Part shown: piece after piece, positions 40,320 through 48,991 of the stretch
Layout of the letters: each line of letters starts with the position of its first letter
Numbering within the stretch: position 1 is the first letter of the stretch
Assembly: GCF_030929505.1 (NCBI RefSeq)
Contig: NZ_JAVFVV010000014.1
Span: 1-64,000, forward strand
DNA from: Mesorhizobium sp. LHD-90
GTDB taxonomy: Bacteria; Pseudomonadota; Alphaproteobacteria; Rhizobiales; Rhizobiaceae
DNA length: 64,000 nucleotides
Reading direction: 5' to 3'
Translations under genes and position numbers: made by a program
The notes under the pieces: generated by a model
The model's database searches: none
What the model saw: only the letters and a program-made list of their open reading frames with translations
Told to the model about the DNA's origin: nothing

Positions 40320-40854
40320 AACACTGGCTGGCGCCCTGGCTGGACTGATTGCCTGTGCCCAAGCGGCCGTCGCGGCTTACACAGATCCCAATGTGTTGAC
40401 TATTGAAGGCGGGAAACAGGGTGAGGCCGGGCAATATCATATCGAGCGGCTCCGCTCCGACTTCGAAAACGTCGCGATCGAGACCCGCACGCCCTGGACC
40501 AAGGATGGAGAGGTTGTGACCTACCGCGGTCCGAAGATCGCCGACATCTTGCGCGAGCACGAGCTGGATCTGGGCAAGTCGGTTCAATTCATTGCCTATG
40601 ACAACTTCACGTCGGAGGTCACTGTCGAAGAAATACAGACCTACAATCCGATATTTGCGATCGATCGGGCTTGCGTCGACACAGATCGGCAATCTGGCAG
40701 GTGTGCACCAGATCAGAGCTTCACTCAGCTCGCTCCTGAAGAACAAGGTCCGATTTTTTTGGTCTGGCCGTACGAAGACCTGCCAGAATCCTATGTGCCC
40801 GCACGAAACTCGATCTGGGTCTGGTTCGTGGTCGCTGTTCGGCCGTCGCAATGA
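40309..40854 (+). CDS. Periplasmic molybdopterin-oxidoreductase-fold protein
   Basis: A 181-residue exported protein (signal MRAETLAGALAGLIACAQAA). The core follows the sulfite-oxidase fold: ETRTPWTKDGEVVTYRGPKI, ADILREHELDLGKSVQFIAY, DNFTSEVTVEEI and EQGPIFLVWPYED. It is far shorter than catalytic members and I see no clear cofactor Cys, so it may be a ligand-binding version. It overlaps the methyltransferase gene by 11 bases and the kinase gene by ATGA. A sensing accessory for the kinase is an attractive inference. Confidence 0.72.
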   Translation: MRAETLAGALAGLIACAQAAVAAYTDPNVLTIEGGKQGEAGQYHIERLRSDFENVAIETRTPWTKDGEVVTYRGPKIADILREHELDLGKSVQFIAYDNFTSEVTVEEIQTYNPIFAIDRACVDTDRQSGRCAPDQSFTQLAPEEQGPIFLVWPYEDLPESYVPARNSIWVWFVVAVRPSQ

Positions 40855-42095
40855 AGCCGACTGCTGCTCAGATCAAGGCCGCCCTCCCCTTCCTGTGCTT
40901 GGGGTTTGCGCTGTTATTGAGTGGCTGGGCGTTCTTCCGTTCCGAGCACTATCGCGCAGAATCCGACCTGAACTTCAGTCAGAACTTTGAAGTCCAGTGG
41001 CGGACCACGCAGATCAGAGAGCATCTGGCTCGTATCCATGGCGATCTTCGGCTGGCCGCCGCGACGGGACAAATGCAAAGTGATCTGGCCCGTCAGGTGT
41101 TCCTGCTCAACGCGAACGTCGGGCAACTCTTGAAACTGGAGTATGCCCCGAAATTCCTACGGGACCGCGACATCCAGTTGTTGAATGAGTTGCAGGGCAT
41201 AACGCGCACCGATCTCGATCCACTTATGAAGGGCTCGACGGATTTCGAGGGGGCGCTAAAGTCGATGCCCGATCTGGAGCGGCGCATGTTCGAAGTGTCG
41301 GGCACGGCAGTAGCGCACGCTGAGACGCTCAACGCCGCGGCACGCATCGGCGCAGCAGCCTCCCGAAACAGGTTCCTGTTTGCGGTTGCGCTAACCCTCG
41401 CTGCCGTCGGATACACGATCATTCATTTTAGGAATGCCTTCGCACGCAGGAGGGATAGCCAGTTACGGTCGTTCTCGACGCTCTACGCTCATATGACGCG
41501 CTCGCGCATTACCGCTTTAAGGCTCTTCCTTGACTACCAGGATAAAACGAGCGTTCAGCATCCCGAAATGCTCGTTGCCGCAAAAGACGCTGTTAAAGAA
41601 CTGGAAAACATCACGCACGCACTTGGGACAATCGCCTATGCGAGCAGTGACGTAATCAGAGAGCCTTTCTCGAAAATTCTGGAATCAGTGACGACCCTTC
41701 GGCGCCAGAAACCCGACCTCATCCTTCACCGCGATGCGGCGATGGTCGAGGTCCCTGCGGCACAGGTTCAATTCGTTATCGCTGAACTCTTACGAAATGC
41801 AGAGGCGGCCGTCCAAGACCGAGCAGATCCGTCAGTCAGGATAGCGGCGAGTATCAAATCACCTACATTCAGCGGCAAGAGAAAGCTGCTCGTGCAGGTG
41901 ACGGACAATGGCTCGGGAATGCCTCCGAGTGTGTTGGCGAAAGCGAGTACGCCATTTTACTCGACAAAAGCCGGCCAGCACACCGGATTAGGCCTCACGG
42001 CATGTGCCCAGATGGTAGCGGCCCTGAAGGGCAAGTTCACTATTTCCTCCCGCCCGGGAAACGGGACCTCGGTTCAGATAGTACTGCCGGTTTAG
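40851..42095 (+). CDS. Sensor histidine kinase with an atypical H-box
   Basis: A 414-residue membrane kinase. Two helices (~13-28 and ~176-192) enclose a ~145-residue helical periplasmic sensor. The ATPase domain is clear: N-box LLRNAEAAV, G1 VTDNGSGMPP, TPFYSTKAGQHTGLGLTAC (G2) and SSRPGNGTSVQIVLPV. A standard HELRTPL box is absent; the best candidate phosphoryl site is His214 in TLYAHMTRSRITALRLF. It is the last gene of the operon and the presumed partner of the response regulator at 38986. Confidence 0.85.
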   Translation: MKPTAAQIKAALPFLCLGFALLLSGWAFFRSEHYRAESDLNFSQNFEVQWRTTQIREHLARIHGDLRLAAATGQMQSDLARQVFLLNANVGQLLKLEYAPKFLRDRDIQLLNELQGITRTDLDPLMKGSTDFEGALKSMPDLERRMFEVSGTAVAHAETLNAAARIGAAASRNRFLFAVALTLAAVGYTIIHFRNAFARRRDSQLRSFSTLYAHMTRSRITALRLFLDYQDKTSVQHPEMLVAAKDAVKELENITHALGTIAYASSDVIREPFSKILESVTTLRRQKPDLILHRDAAMVEVPAAQVQFVIAELLRNAEAAVQDRADPSVRIAASIKSPTFSGKRKLLVQVTDNGSGMPPSVLAKASTPFYSTKAGQHTGLGLTACAQMVAALKGKFTISSRPGNGTSVQIVLPV

Positions 42096-42285
42096 TCTGA
42101 CGTCGCATCGGACAGGAATTCTAAGGCGGTGCTTCGTTGCGGGATCGGGTGCGCCACGCCCATCACGACTAGACAATGATGCGGATTGCCCGTCGGAGGC
42201 TCGTCCGAGATCGTCAGCGATCATAGTCGTCCTTCCTCGATTGTCGCGCCAACGAACCTCTCAACTTGCGACGGTTGTTTCGCCC

Positions 42286-42301
42286 GTTGCCACATGGCAA
42301 C
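42286..42301. other. parS: parS-like centromere site 1
   Basis: GTTGCCACATGGCAAC, 7-bp arms around CA, fits the repABC parS pattern of GTT...AAC palindromes and shares GTTGCCA/TGGCAAC with site 2 inside repB. Confidence 0.75.
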
Positions 42302-42317
42302 TCCGGTAGTGCCATAG

Positions 42318-42337
42318 AGGTTAATTGTCATTAACCT
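42318..42337. promoter_or_regulatory. Inverted repeat upstream of repA
   Basis: AGGTTAAT-TGTC-ATTAACCT, perfect 8-bp arms, about 80 bases before repA. It is a candidate RepA operator. Confidence 0.5.
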
Positions 42338-42417
42338 TAAACTGCTTGCCAAATCACGGCGACTCGGGGCAATTCTGCCTACGAGAAATAGCCGTAGTTG
42401 GAGAAGATCGCGTAGTT

Positions 42418-43632
42418 ATGGAAAAAGCACGTAGCGCAAGGTCTCTCGCGACGAGCCCAAAGCCTTTGATGACCGACGTCATCGCAGGCGATGGCGCTGC
42501 ACTCTCGGCTGAGCTGCTGGCAATGCGGGAGGCGCTGTTTCCTCCAGTCTCGAAAAAATCGCTCAGGTCGTTCTCATCGGTGGAGGCAGGCAAGCTGATC
42601 GGGATCGCCGACGCCTACTTGCGCCAATTGTCACTCGGCGGCAAGGGCCCACAGCCAGTCATCGGTCCAGGTGGACGCCGGTCATATACGCTTGATCAGA
42701 TTAACGAGCTGCGCGTAGCGCTCGAGGAAGGTTCGAAGGGAAAGCGATACGTGCCGCATCGCCGCCCAGACGAGCACTGCCAAGTACTGGCTGTAGTCAA
42801 TTTCAAGGGCGGGTCCGGGAAGACGACAACTGCCGCTCACCTCGCCCAGTATCTCGCCCTTCATGGCTATCGGGTCCTCGCGGTCGATTTGGACCCGCAA
42901 GCTTCGCTCACTGCACTCCATGGCTATCAGCCGGAATACGACATTCAGCCGAACCAGACGATGTATGCAGCAGTGCGCTATGACGAGGAACGTCTCCCCC
43001 TCAAAGACGTCATCCGGGAGACCTATTTCCCGGGACTCGATTTAATTCCCGGAAATCTCGAACTGATGGAATACGAGCACGACACGCCCAGGGCGCTTGC
43101 AGAGCGCGATGCGGAACCGTTCTTTGGACGTGTTGCCACGGCGCTAGGTACCGTCGAGGCGCACTACGATGTGATGATTTTGGACTGCCCCCCTCAACTG
43201 GGCTTCCTGACACTTGGCGCCCTCTGCGCGGCGACAGGGCTTCTCATAACTGTCCACCCGCAGATGCTCGACGTGATGTCGATGTGCCAGTTCTTGTTGA
43301 TGGCGGCCGACATTCTGAAGGTTGTTCAAAGCTCTGGTGGTGATCTGGATTACGACTTTATCCGCTATGTCGTGACCCGGTTCGAGCCGGCCGATGCTCC
43401 GCAAACGCAGATGGTCGCGTTCATGCGCTCGCTCTTCAGAGAGCGCGTTCTGAACAGCACGATGGTAAAGTCCACGGCAGTCTCTGACGCCGGTCTTTCC
43501 AAGCAGACCATCTACGAGGTTGGCAGAGAAAATTTTTCAAAGCAGACATACGATCGTGCGGTCGAATCTTTGGATGCCGTGAACGGAGAGATCGAACGCC
43601 TGATTGAGCAGGCGTGGGGGCGTACACCATGA
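42418..43632 (+). CDS. repA: RepA partition ATPase of a repABC replicon
   Basis: A 404-residue ParA-type protein with the N-terminal ~110-residue DNA-binding extension typical of RepA (AGKLIGIADAYLRQLSLGGK, GGRRSYTLDQINELR). The ATPase follows: VVNFKGGSGKTTTAAHLAQY (~residue 125-145), VLAVDLDPQASLTALHGY and DVMILDCPPQLGFLTL. It segregates the plasmid with RepB and represses the operon. Its stop overlaps the repB start (ATGA). Start at 42418 has a poorly spaced GGAGAAG. Confidence 0.93.
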   Translation: MEKARSARSLATSPKPLMTDVIAGDGAALSAELLAMREALFPPVSKKSLRSFSSVEAGKLIGIADAYLRQLSLGGKGPQPVIGPGGRRSYTLDQINELRVALEEGSKGKRYVPHRRPDEHCQVLAVVNFKGGSGKTTTAAHLAQYLALHGYRVLAVDLDPQASLTALHGYQPEYDIQPNQTMYAAVRYDEERLPLKDVIRETYFPGLDLIPGNLELMEYEHDTPRALAERDAEPFFGRVATALGTVEAHYDVMILDCPPQLGFLTLGALCAATGLLITVHPQMLDVMSMCQFLLMAADILKVVQSSGGDLDYDFIRYVVTRFEPADAPQTQMVAFMRSLFRERVLNSTMVKSTAVSDAGLSKQTIYEVGRENFSKQTYDRAVESLDAVNGEIERLIEQAWGRTP

Positions 43633-44645
43633 GCCGCAAGGATACACTGAAGGCCATGTTGACACGCCGCTCTGAAGAGTTGCCAGGTGGCAACTCTTCT
43701 CCAGAACCCGTCTCCGCACCGACTACGCAGGTCATCTCTCATGTGAGGTCCGGTGCTGTCGGCGCGATGGGGCGCTCACTCGGACAGATTGCAAATGCCG
43801 CCGAGCGCGCGAAAGCGCTTGTAGCATCCGGCGCAGCCGTGGTGGAGATTCCCGCCGACAAACTAGCCGGCTCGTTCGCGCAAGACCGCTTGGACGACGA
43901 AGGCGTGGAATTCACGACCCTCTACCAGGCCATTAAAGAGTCCGGTCAGAAGAGCCCGATTCTGGTTCGCCCTCATCCCGATCGGCAGGATCATTACCAG
44001 ATCGCTTATGGCCACCGTCGCGCCAAGATACTTGCCAAACTCGGACGGCCTGTGCGCGCAGTCGTTCAGAACCTGACCGACGAGGAACTGGTCGTTATCC
44101 AGGGCCAGGAGAACTCGGCTCGTAAGGACCTGACCTATATCGAGCGGGGCCTGTTTGCCATGACACTTGAGGAACAAGGGTTCGACCGGTCCATTATTAT
44201 GTCGGCGCTCAGTATGGAGAAGACCCAGCTCTCAAGACTCCTCTCCCTCACCAAGTCGATTCCAAAGAACGTGATCCTTGCGATAGGGCCAGCGCCAAAG
44301 GCCGGCCGTCCGCGATGGACCGCACTTGCAGAGCGCCTTGCGACCCTGAAGAATGCATCCCAGCTTGACGAAGCCTTGGCTGACGCAAAATTTCTGGAGG
44401 CGGACACGGATCAACGCTTCGTGCGTCTCTTCAATGCAATAGCTCCTCGAAAGCCCACTGCGAAGATCACCAAGAGCATTGTCAAGGCGCTAGCGGGCCA
44501 GAAAATCGCGACGCTCGAGAGGACGAGTACGACGCTCGCTCTCGTTGTTGACGCCGAAGGTTCATTGGAATTCGGAGAGTTCGTCGCTGCTCGGTTGCCA
44601 GAGCTCTATCGCGAATTCGAAGACAGAAAGGAGCAGCCCAACTGA
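43629..44645 (+). CDS. repB: RepB partition protein
   Basis: A 338-residue ParB-type centromere-binding protein. It has the RepB opening MSRKDTLKAMLTRR, the ParB box (SPILVRPHPD, YQIAYGHRRAKILAKLG), QGQENSARKDLTYIERG and a helix-turn-helix (SALSMEKTQLSRLLSLTKS). A parS-like palindrome lies inside its own 5' coding region, so RepB may bind its own gene. It is coupled to repA by ATGA. It is clearly distinct from the long ParB-like protein at the left edge. Confidence 0.93.
   Translation: MSRKDTLKAMLTRRSEELPGGNSSPEPVSAPTTQVISHVRSGAVGAMGRSLGQIANAAERAKALVASGAAVVEIPADKLAGSFAQDRLDDEGVEFTTLYQAIKESGQKSPILVRPHPDRQDHYQIAYGHRRAKILAKLGRPVRAVVQNLTDEELVVIQGQENSARKDLTYIERGLFAMTLEEQGFDRSIIMSALSMEKTQLSRLLSLTKSIPKNVILAIGPAPKAGRPRWTALAERLATLKNASQLDEALADAKFLEADTDQRFVRLFNAIAPRKPTAKITKSIVKALAGQKIATLERTSTTLALVVDAEGSLEFGEFVAARLPELYREFEDRKEQPN
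43674..43699. other. parS: parS-like centromere site 2, inside repB
   Basis: GAAGAGTTGCCA-GG-TGGCAACTCTTC has perfect 12-bp arms; the 16-base core at 43679-43694 is GTTGCCAGGTGGCAAC. The palindrome falls in codons for EELPGGNSS of RepB. Confidence 0.8.
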
Positions 44646-44670
44646 TCAGTCCACTTACTTCATAGGCCGC

Positions 44671-44721
44671 AAAAGAAAAAGGCCCCCGAAACAGCGTCCG
44701 GAAGCCCTTCTCGTAGTTTGC
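44671..44721 (-). ncRNA. Counter-transcribed antisense RNA between repB and repC
   Basis: On the minus strand a promoter-like TTGACT (44756-44751), 17-base spacer and GATTCT (44733-44728) point to a start near 44721. The transcript would end at a stem with AAGG/CCTT and CTTCCG/CGGGGG pairing followed by TTTTTCTTTT (to ~44671), about 50 bases long. repABC plasmids encode such an antisense RNA here that limits repC expression and sets incompatibility. Confidence 0.8.
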
Positions 44722-44822
44722 ACCTAGAGAATCGCACTTCCGCGAATCACAGTCAAGAGTCCCGTGAGGGATTAGCGCTGTTTCAGCGAGCGGATTTCTT
44801 TTGCCCAACGAAAGGCAAAGGA

Positions 44823-46166
44823 ATGGAACCGTATATCTCGACGACGCCCTTTGGGCGGCGGCCGATGTCGTTTGGCATGATCTCAAGCCAGGTGGCGGCG
44901 AAAGCAGTATCGGCGGACGCAACTGTCCACAAATGGCATGTCTTCAGGGACATCAAGGAAGCAAGGATGGCGGTTGGCGCGACCGACCGGGCACTGGCGA
45001 TCCTGGATGCGCTGCTGTCCTTTCATCCGGACACCGCTTTCAATGGTGATAGTGCGCTGATCGTGTGGCCTTCGAACGAACAGCTGATCGGCCGTGCTAA
45101 CGGCATGTCGCCGGCGACGCTTAGGCGCCATCTGGCCAATCTGGTCGATTGCGGCCTGGTCATCCGCCGTGACAGTCCGAACGGCAAGCGCTTCGCCCGA
45201 AAAGGGCAGGGGGGAGAGATCGAGCAGGCCTACGGCTTCGATTTGTCGCCAATCGTCGCCCGGGCAGCGGAATTCAAGGAACTGGCGGAAGCGGTCAAAG
45301 CCGAGAAGAAGGCCTACCGTCTCGTCAAGGAACGGTTAACCATATGCCGCCGTGACGTCGTCAAGATGATCGACGCCGGCATTGAGGAGGGCGTGCCGGC
45401 CAACTGGGGCAGGATCCAGCAGGCCTACCAGGCGATCATTTTTCAACTTCCCCGCACGGCGCCACGCCAGGTCCTGGAGGACATCTCGGTCGAACTTGAG
45501 CAACTCTGGGCTGAAATACGCGACGCGTTGGAATCGTTCGTAAAAGCACAAAATTTGAACGCCAATGAGTCTCATTCTGAACGCCACATACAGAATTCAA
45601 AACCAGACTCTAAATCTGAATCTGAAAGGGGCTTAGGAGATATAGATGAAGCGAGCAGCACCGCCGCTGAAACCGACAACGTATGCAGCCTGCCCAAGCG
45701 GGAGCTACCATTGGGGATCGTGCTGGATGCCTGCCCGAACATGCTCTGGCTGGTGAAGGGCGGCGGCGGAATCCGGCACTGGCGGGACTTTCTGGCCGCC
45801 GCCGAGGTTGCCCGGCCGACGATGGGAATCAGCCCCAGCGCATGGGAGGAGGCGCGCACGGCGATGGGCGAGCAGCAGGCCGCTATCGTGCTTGGTGCGA
45901 TCTACCAGCGGCAGGAGCACATCCAAAGCGCCGGCGGCTATCTGCGTAGCCTGACCGACAAGGCGAAGAACGGGAAATTCTCGGTCTGGCCGATGATCAT
46001 GGCGCTGCTGCGGGCGAAGCTCGACGCGTCGAAGCTTGCAGGAAGCGGCGTGGAATCCGCGTCCGCCGGGCTGGAAACTGCCGGAAAAGTGGTGCGCACC
46101 GAAAACAGGCTCGAAATTAGCGATGCGTTGCGCCGCAGCCTCGACAAGCCGGGACGCGGATCATGA
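44823..46166 (+). CDS. repC: RepC replication initiator
   Basis: A 447-residue initiator limited to repABC plasmids. The opening TTPFGRRPMSFGMISSQ and the winged-helix region (WPSNEQLIGRANGMSPATLR, RHLANLVDCGLVIRRDS) are typical. A polar linker (~residues 270-305, rich in Ser, Asn and Glu) precedes the C-terminal domain. The ATG at 44823 matches the family's start; an in-frame ATG at 44718 falls within the antisense RNA region. The origin is expected inside repC. Confidence 0.93.
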   Translation: MEPYISTTPFGRRPMSFGMISSQVAAKAVSADATVHKWHVFRDIKEARMAVGATDRALAILDALLSFHPDTAFNGDSALIVWPSNEQLIGRANGMSPATLRRHLANLVDCGLVIRRDSPNGKRFARKGQGGEIEQAYGFDLSPIVARAAEFKELAEAVKAEKKAYRLVKERLTICRRDVVKMIDAGIEEGVPANWGRIQQAYQAIIFQLPRTAPRQVLEDISVELEQLWAEIRDALESFVKAQNLNANESHSERHIQNSKPDSKSESERGLGDIDEASSTAAETDNVCSLPKRELPLGIVLDACPNMLWLVKGGGGIRHWRDFLAAAEVARPTMGISPSAWEEARTAMGEQQAAIVLGAIYQRQEHIQSAGGYLRSLTDKAKNGKFSVWPMIMALLRAKLDASKLAGSGVESASAGLETAGKVVRTENRLEISDALRRSLDKPGRGS

Positions 46167-46255
46167 TGAGCCGGGCGGTTTCGATCCGCACTATGGGACA
46201 TGGACCGTGGCTGCAGCACTTGTCGAGGAGAGCACCTTATGAGAGCATCGAAGCT

Positions 46256-46441
46256 ATGAAAAGCAAACACGACCGCGAGCCGACGCCCGATGAAACCGCC
46301 GGAATGGTTTGGTGGAACTCACTTACCGAGGCCGATCGCGCGGCGTGGCTGGCGCAAGCCGGCAGCGCTGTTCCAGCAGATGCCTGGGTGGCGTACAAGC
46401 GGCTCGGAGATGTCAATCGTCAGCCGCGGATCATAAACTGA
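46256..46441 (+). CDS. Small hypothetical protein after repC, 61 aa
   Basis: MKSKHDREPTPDETAGMVWW is followed by NSLTEADRAAWLAQAGSAVP and a basic tail. It has no membrane segment. The ATG at 46256 has only a weak purine-rich site; the frame is open from 46163. It is convergent with the recombinase gene. The sequence looks like a small soluble protein; function unknown. Confidence 0.6.
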   Translation: MKSKHDREPTPDETAGMVWWNSLTEADRAAWLAQAGSAVPADAWVAYKRLGDVNRQPRIIN

Positions 46442-46481
46442 GCGCTGTCCTGCAGCGGAGACGACGGTCCCTGCATCTCGG

Positions 46482-47414
46482 TCAGCTCGTGGGTGGTGCG
46501 GTGACGAGACCAAGCCGGAGGGCTCGATCGAGCAGGTTCTTGACTGATGAGGCCGACCATTTTGCGCTCCCTCGTGGGGTTCTCTCATGCAGGCGCTCGA
46601 GCTGGCCAGCGATGTCGCGTAGCGATAGGCTTGGGTTGGACTGCGAAATCCCTGCCACGAGGGTCATCAGGCGATCTTCGGGAGGCTGCGGAGACGCCCG
46701 CCTTAGCAAGGTGGAATCGGCCAGGCGCTCGGTGACGAGCCACTTCACCGCCCGCCGCAGTCGTTCAGGCGTCAAGTCGATGCCGCGCTGCTTCAGGACC
46801 CGAGCGATGTCGTCCCAGGTGTGGTCTGGTCGCATCCGGCGGACCGTCGGAAGCCACTGGTTCATCGTTGATTGTAGCCGTCGGCCGTAAGCTGCCTTTT
46901 GCACCGCGGTCATCTTCGCCAGGGCTTCGGGCCTGCGCTCCCGGATACCAGGATTGCCCGGCAGCCGCCCCTTCGACCGTGCAGCGATGATGCCGGCCTT
47001 GGTCCGCTCCGAAATCAGCGCACGTTCGAGCTGGGCTACGGCGCCGAGTACCTGTAGCGAAAACATGCCCTGCGGAGTCGAGGTGTCGATAGGATCTCGG
47101 AGAGATCGGAAATGCGCGCCCTTGTCGGTCAGATCCTCGATCACCTGAAGAAGATGGCTGACCGAGCGCGCAAGACGATCGAGACGCACAACGACCAGGA
47201 CATCGCCGACGCCGATATCGGCGATCAACCGCGATAGGGCAGGGCGAGTTCTCGACGCACCAGACCCATGTTCCTGAACGACCACGTCGCAGCCGGCCGA
47301 TCGAAGCTCAATTTCCTGTGCTTCCGTCGCTTGTTCGTCCGTTGACACGCGCGCGTAGCCGATTTGCCGGCCCTGTGGTCGACCGGAGCGTCGATCTTGC
47401 GCCTCACGGGCCAT
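46482..47414 (-). CDS. Serine recombinase (Tn3-resolvase/invertase type)
   Basis: A 310-residue small-serine recombinase. Catalytic Ser24 is in IGYARVSTDEQ, with VVVRLDRLARSVSHLL and LERALISERTKAGI as the other conserved parts. A hinge GRLPGNPG leads to a longer than usual C-terminal region (~150 residues) with at least two helix-turn-helix-like segments (TWDDIARVLKQRGIDLTPER, LSLRDIAGQLERLHERTP). It likely resolves plasmid multimers or is a transposon remnant; no transposase is next to it. A perfect palindrome upstream is a candidate res site. Confidence 0.9.
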   Translation of the reverse strand: MAREAQDRRSGRPQGRQIGYARVSTDEQATEAQEIELRSAGCDVVVQEHGSGASRTRPALSRLIADIGVGDVLVVVRLDRLARSVSHLLQVIEDLTDKGAHFRSLRDPIDTSTPQGMFSLQVLGAVAQLERALISERTKAGIIAARSKGRLPGNPGIRERRPEALAKMTAVQKAAYGRRLQSTMNQWLPTVRRMRPDHTWDDIARVLKQRGIDLTPERLRRAVKWLVTERLADSTLLRRASPQPPEDRLMTLVAGISQSNPSLSLRDIAGQLERLHERTPRGSAKWSASSVKNLLDRALRLGLVTAPPTS

Positions 47415-47468
47415 TTGCGGCGTCTCTCAGCATCGGGAAGGAATATTGTACAAACACCGAAGATATCA

Positions 47469-47484
47469 ACAAACGATCGTTTGT
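47469..47484. other. Candidate recombinase site or operator
   Basis: ACAAACGATCGTTTGT is a perfect 16-base palindrome about 55 bases upstream of the recombinase start, with TTGTACAA at 47446-47453 nearby. Resolvase subsites are often arranged like this beside their gene. Confidence 0.55.
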
Positions 47485-47698
47485 AAACGTGTCTAGATGC
47501 CTTTTGCATCGCCCCTACCGCTTCGATGAGCCCGGTAAATCAACGTTTTTCGGCCTCCTGAGCGTCCCAGGGCGTGGTGCTGTACAGTCCCGATATGAGG
47601 TCAATATCGCTAGTGAAGAACTGGCTAGGCATCATGGCCTGTGACTAGAGTGAACCTTGAGATAGCTTCAGTATGGCGAATCAACTAGTGTGATATCA

Positions 47699-48826
47699 AT
47701 GGGTTACAAAATCGAAAGTCTGACGCTGGAGGCGCTCATCGGCCCGCTGACAAGGGCCGGCGAGGCCTTGGCCCGCCTAGATGAGCGGCTCGCCAAAAGT
47801 CCGGTGCGGGACGGCTGGATCGAACGCAGCCATTTTGCCGACGCGGCGTCCGCGCTGTGGCTCGACGGCGAGCTCGTCCATATCGAAGACCTCGTCCTGC
47901 ACGATGCCCACATGGACATCCGCACCCCGACCCATGAGCTCACCCGCGCCCATGTGATCATGCGCTCCCGGCGCCAGATGTTTTCGCGCCAGCCCGACTG
48001 GGCGCTGAGCCCGACCGGGCTCAAGGCGCTCACTGGCCGCATCGCCGGCGAGAAAGAGGCGGCAGTACGGCCAGTTGCTGAGGCCGAAATAGGCAAGGAG
48101 GCCCTCGCGCAAGAGCCGGAGGCTGTCACCAACACCGCGGCAGGCGACGGTCTGAAGGCGGCGCTCGCAGTCATCGACGCTGTGCTTGGTCGTGCGGAAA
48201 AAACACTCGATCGAGTCGAGGCGCGCCCATTGCCCTCGCCGATGCCTGAGCGGGACGCGCTCATCTACGATCCGGACTGGGACGAAGACGAACGGCTCGC
48301 CGAATGGCAGGCCGTGCTCGTTCGAACGGCACAGCTTCCACCATTGCTTCAGGCCGCGCTTCTGTGGGACGCCTGGCAGCAGATCGAGGTGCTCCAGCAT
48401 GCGCCGTGGCTAGGGCAATTGCTTGTCGCCGCGCAACTGCGGAAGACGGGAGCGACCAGCTCACACCTTACCTGCATTAGCGTCGGGCTAAGAACCATTG
48501 CCCGGGAGCGACGGCGCGCTCTCGATCGGAGCACGCGGCTGACCGCGCTCATGGAAGGGATCCACGCGGCGGCGACCACCGGTCTTAAGGAGCACGACCG
48601 GTTGGTCATTGCCAAAGATCAGATGGAACGGCGACTCAGGAACCGGCGCTCGACCTCGAAACTGCCGCAGCTCGTCGAGCTGGTGCTGTCAAGGCCGCTC
48701 ATCTCCAGCACCATGATCGAGAAGGAACTCAAGCTGACCACCAAGGGCGCCCTTAATCTTGTCGCAGAGCTCAACCTCCGAGAGATAACGGGGAGGGGGC
48801 GTTACAGGGCATGGGGTGTTATATGA
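47699..48826 (+). CDS. RHE_PE00001-like (DUF1612/HTH) plasmid protein
   Basis: A 375-residue protein that matches my memory of the RHE_PE00001 family, which is found on rhizobial plasmids. Markers are the N-terminal RLAKSPVRDGWIERSHFADA, the HIEDLVLHDAHMDIRTPTHE stretch and RRRQMFSRQPDWALSPTGL-type segments, followed by a C-terminal helix-turn-helix with LSRPLISSTMIEKELKLTTK. Family members are thought to be regulators, but the target is unknown. ATG at 47699 is preferred over GTG at 47690. It is divergent from the recombinase across a 284-base gap holding the palindrome at 47469. Confidence 0.8.
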   Translation: MGYKIESLTLEALIGPLTRAGEALARLDERLAKSPVRDGWIERSHFADAASALWLDGELVHIEDLVLHDAHMDIRTPTHELTRAHVIMRSRRQMFSRQPDWALSPTGLKALTGRIAGEKEAAVRPVAEAEIGKEALAQEPEAVTNTAAGDGLKAALAVIDAVLGRAEKTLDRVEARPLPSPMPERDALIYDPDWDEDERLAEWQAVLVRTAQLPPLLQAALLWDAWQQIEVLQHAPWLGQLLVAAQLRKTGATSSHLTCISVGLRTIARERRRALDRSTRLTALMEGIHAAATTGLKEHDRLVIAKDQMERRLRNRRSTSKLPQLVELVLSRPLISSTMIEKELKLTTKGALNLVAELNLREITGRGRYRAWGVI

Positions 48827-48991
48827 GGCGGCTGGGCATGCTTGCGGGAAGGGATGAAGTTGGTCCGATTCAGACTGTCGTCAATAGGTTTGGTGCGCGA
48901 AGGATCGGTAGCGGATATCGGAGACGCCGACACAAAAGCGAGTTCTTAGGCCTCACAAACGAAGAAACTAAACGCATCGAGGTCTTCGGAG

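Larger units (their letters stand above)
42096..42417. promoter_or_regulatory. repABC upstream control region
   Basis: A 322-base gap with no gene. It holds a parS-like site (42286-42301), an inverted repeat (42318-42337) and the leader of repA. Confidence 0.6.
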
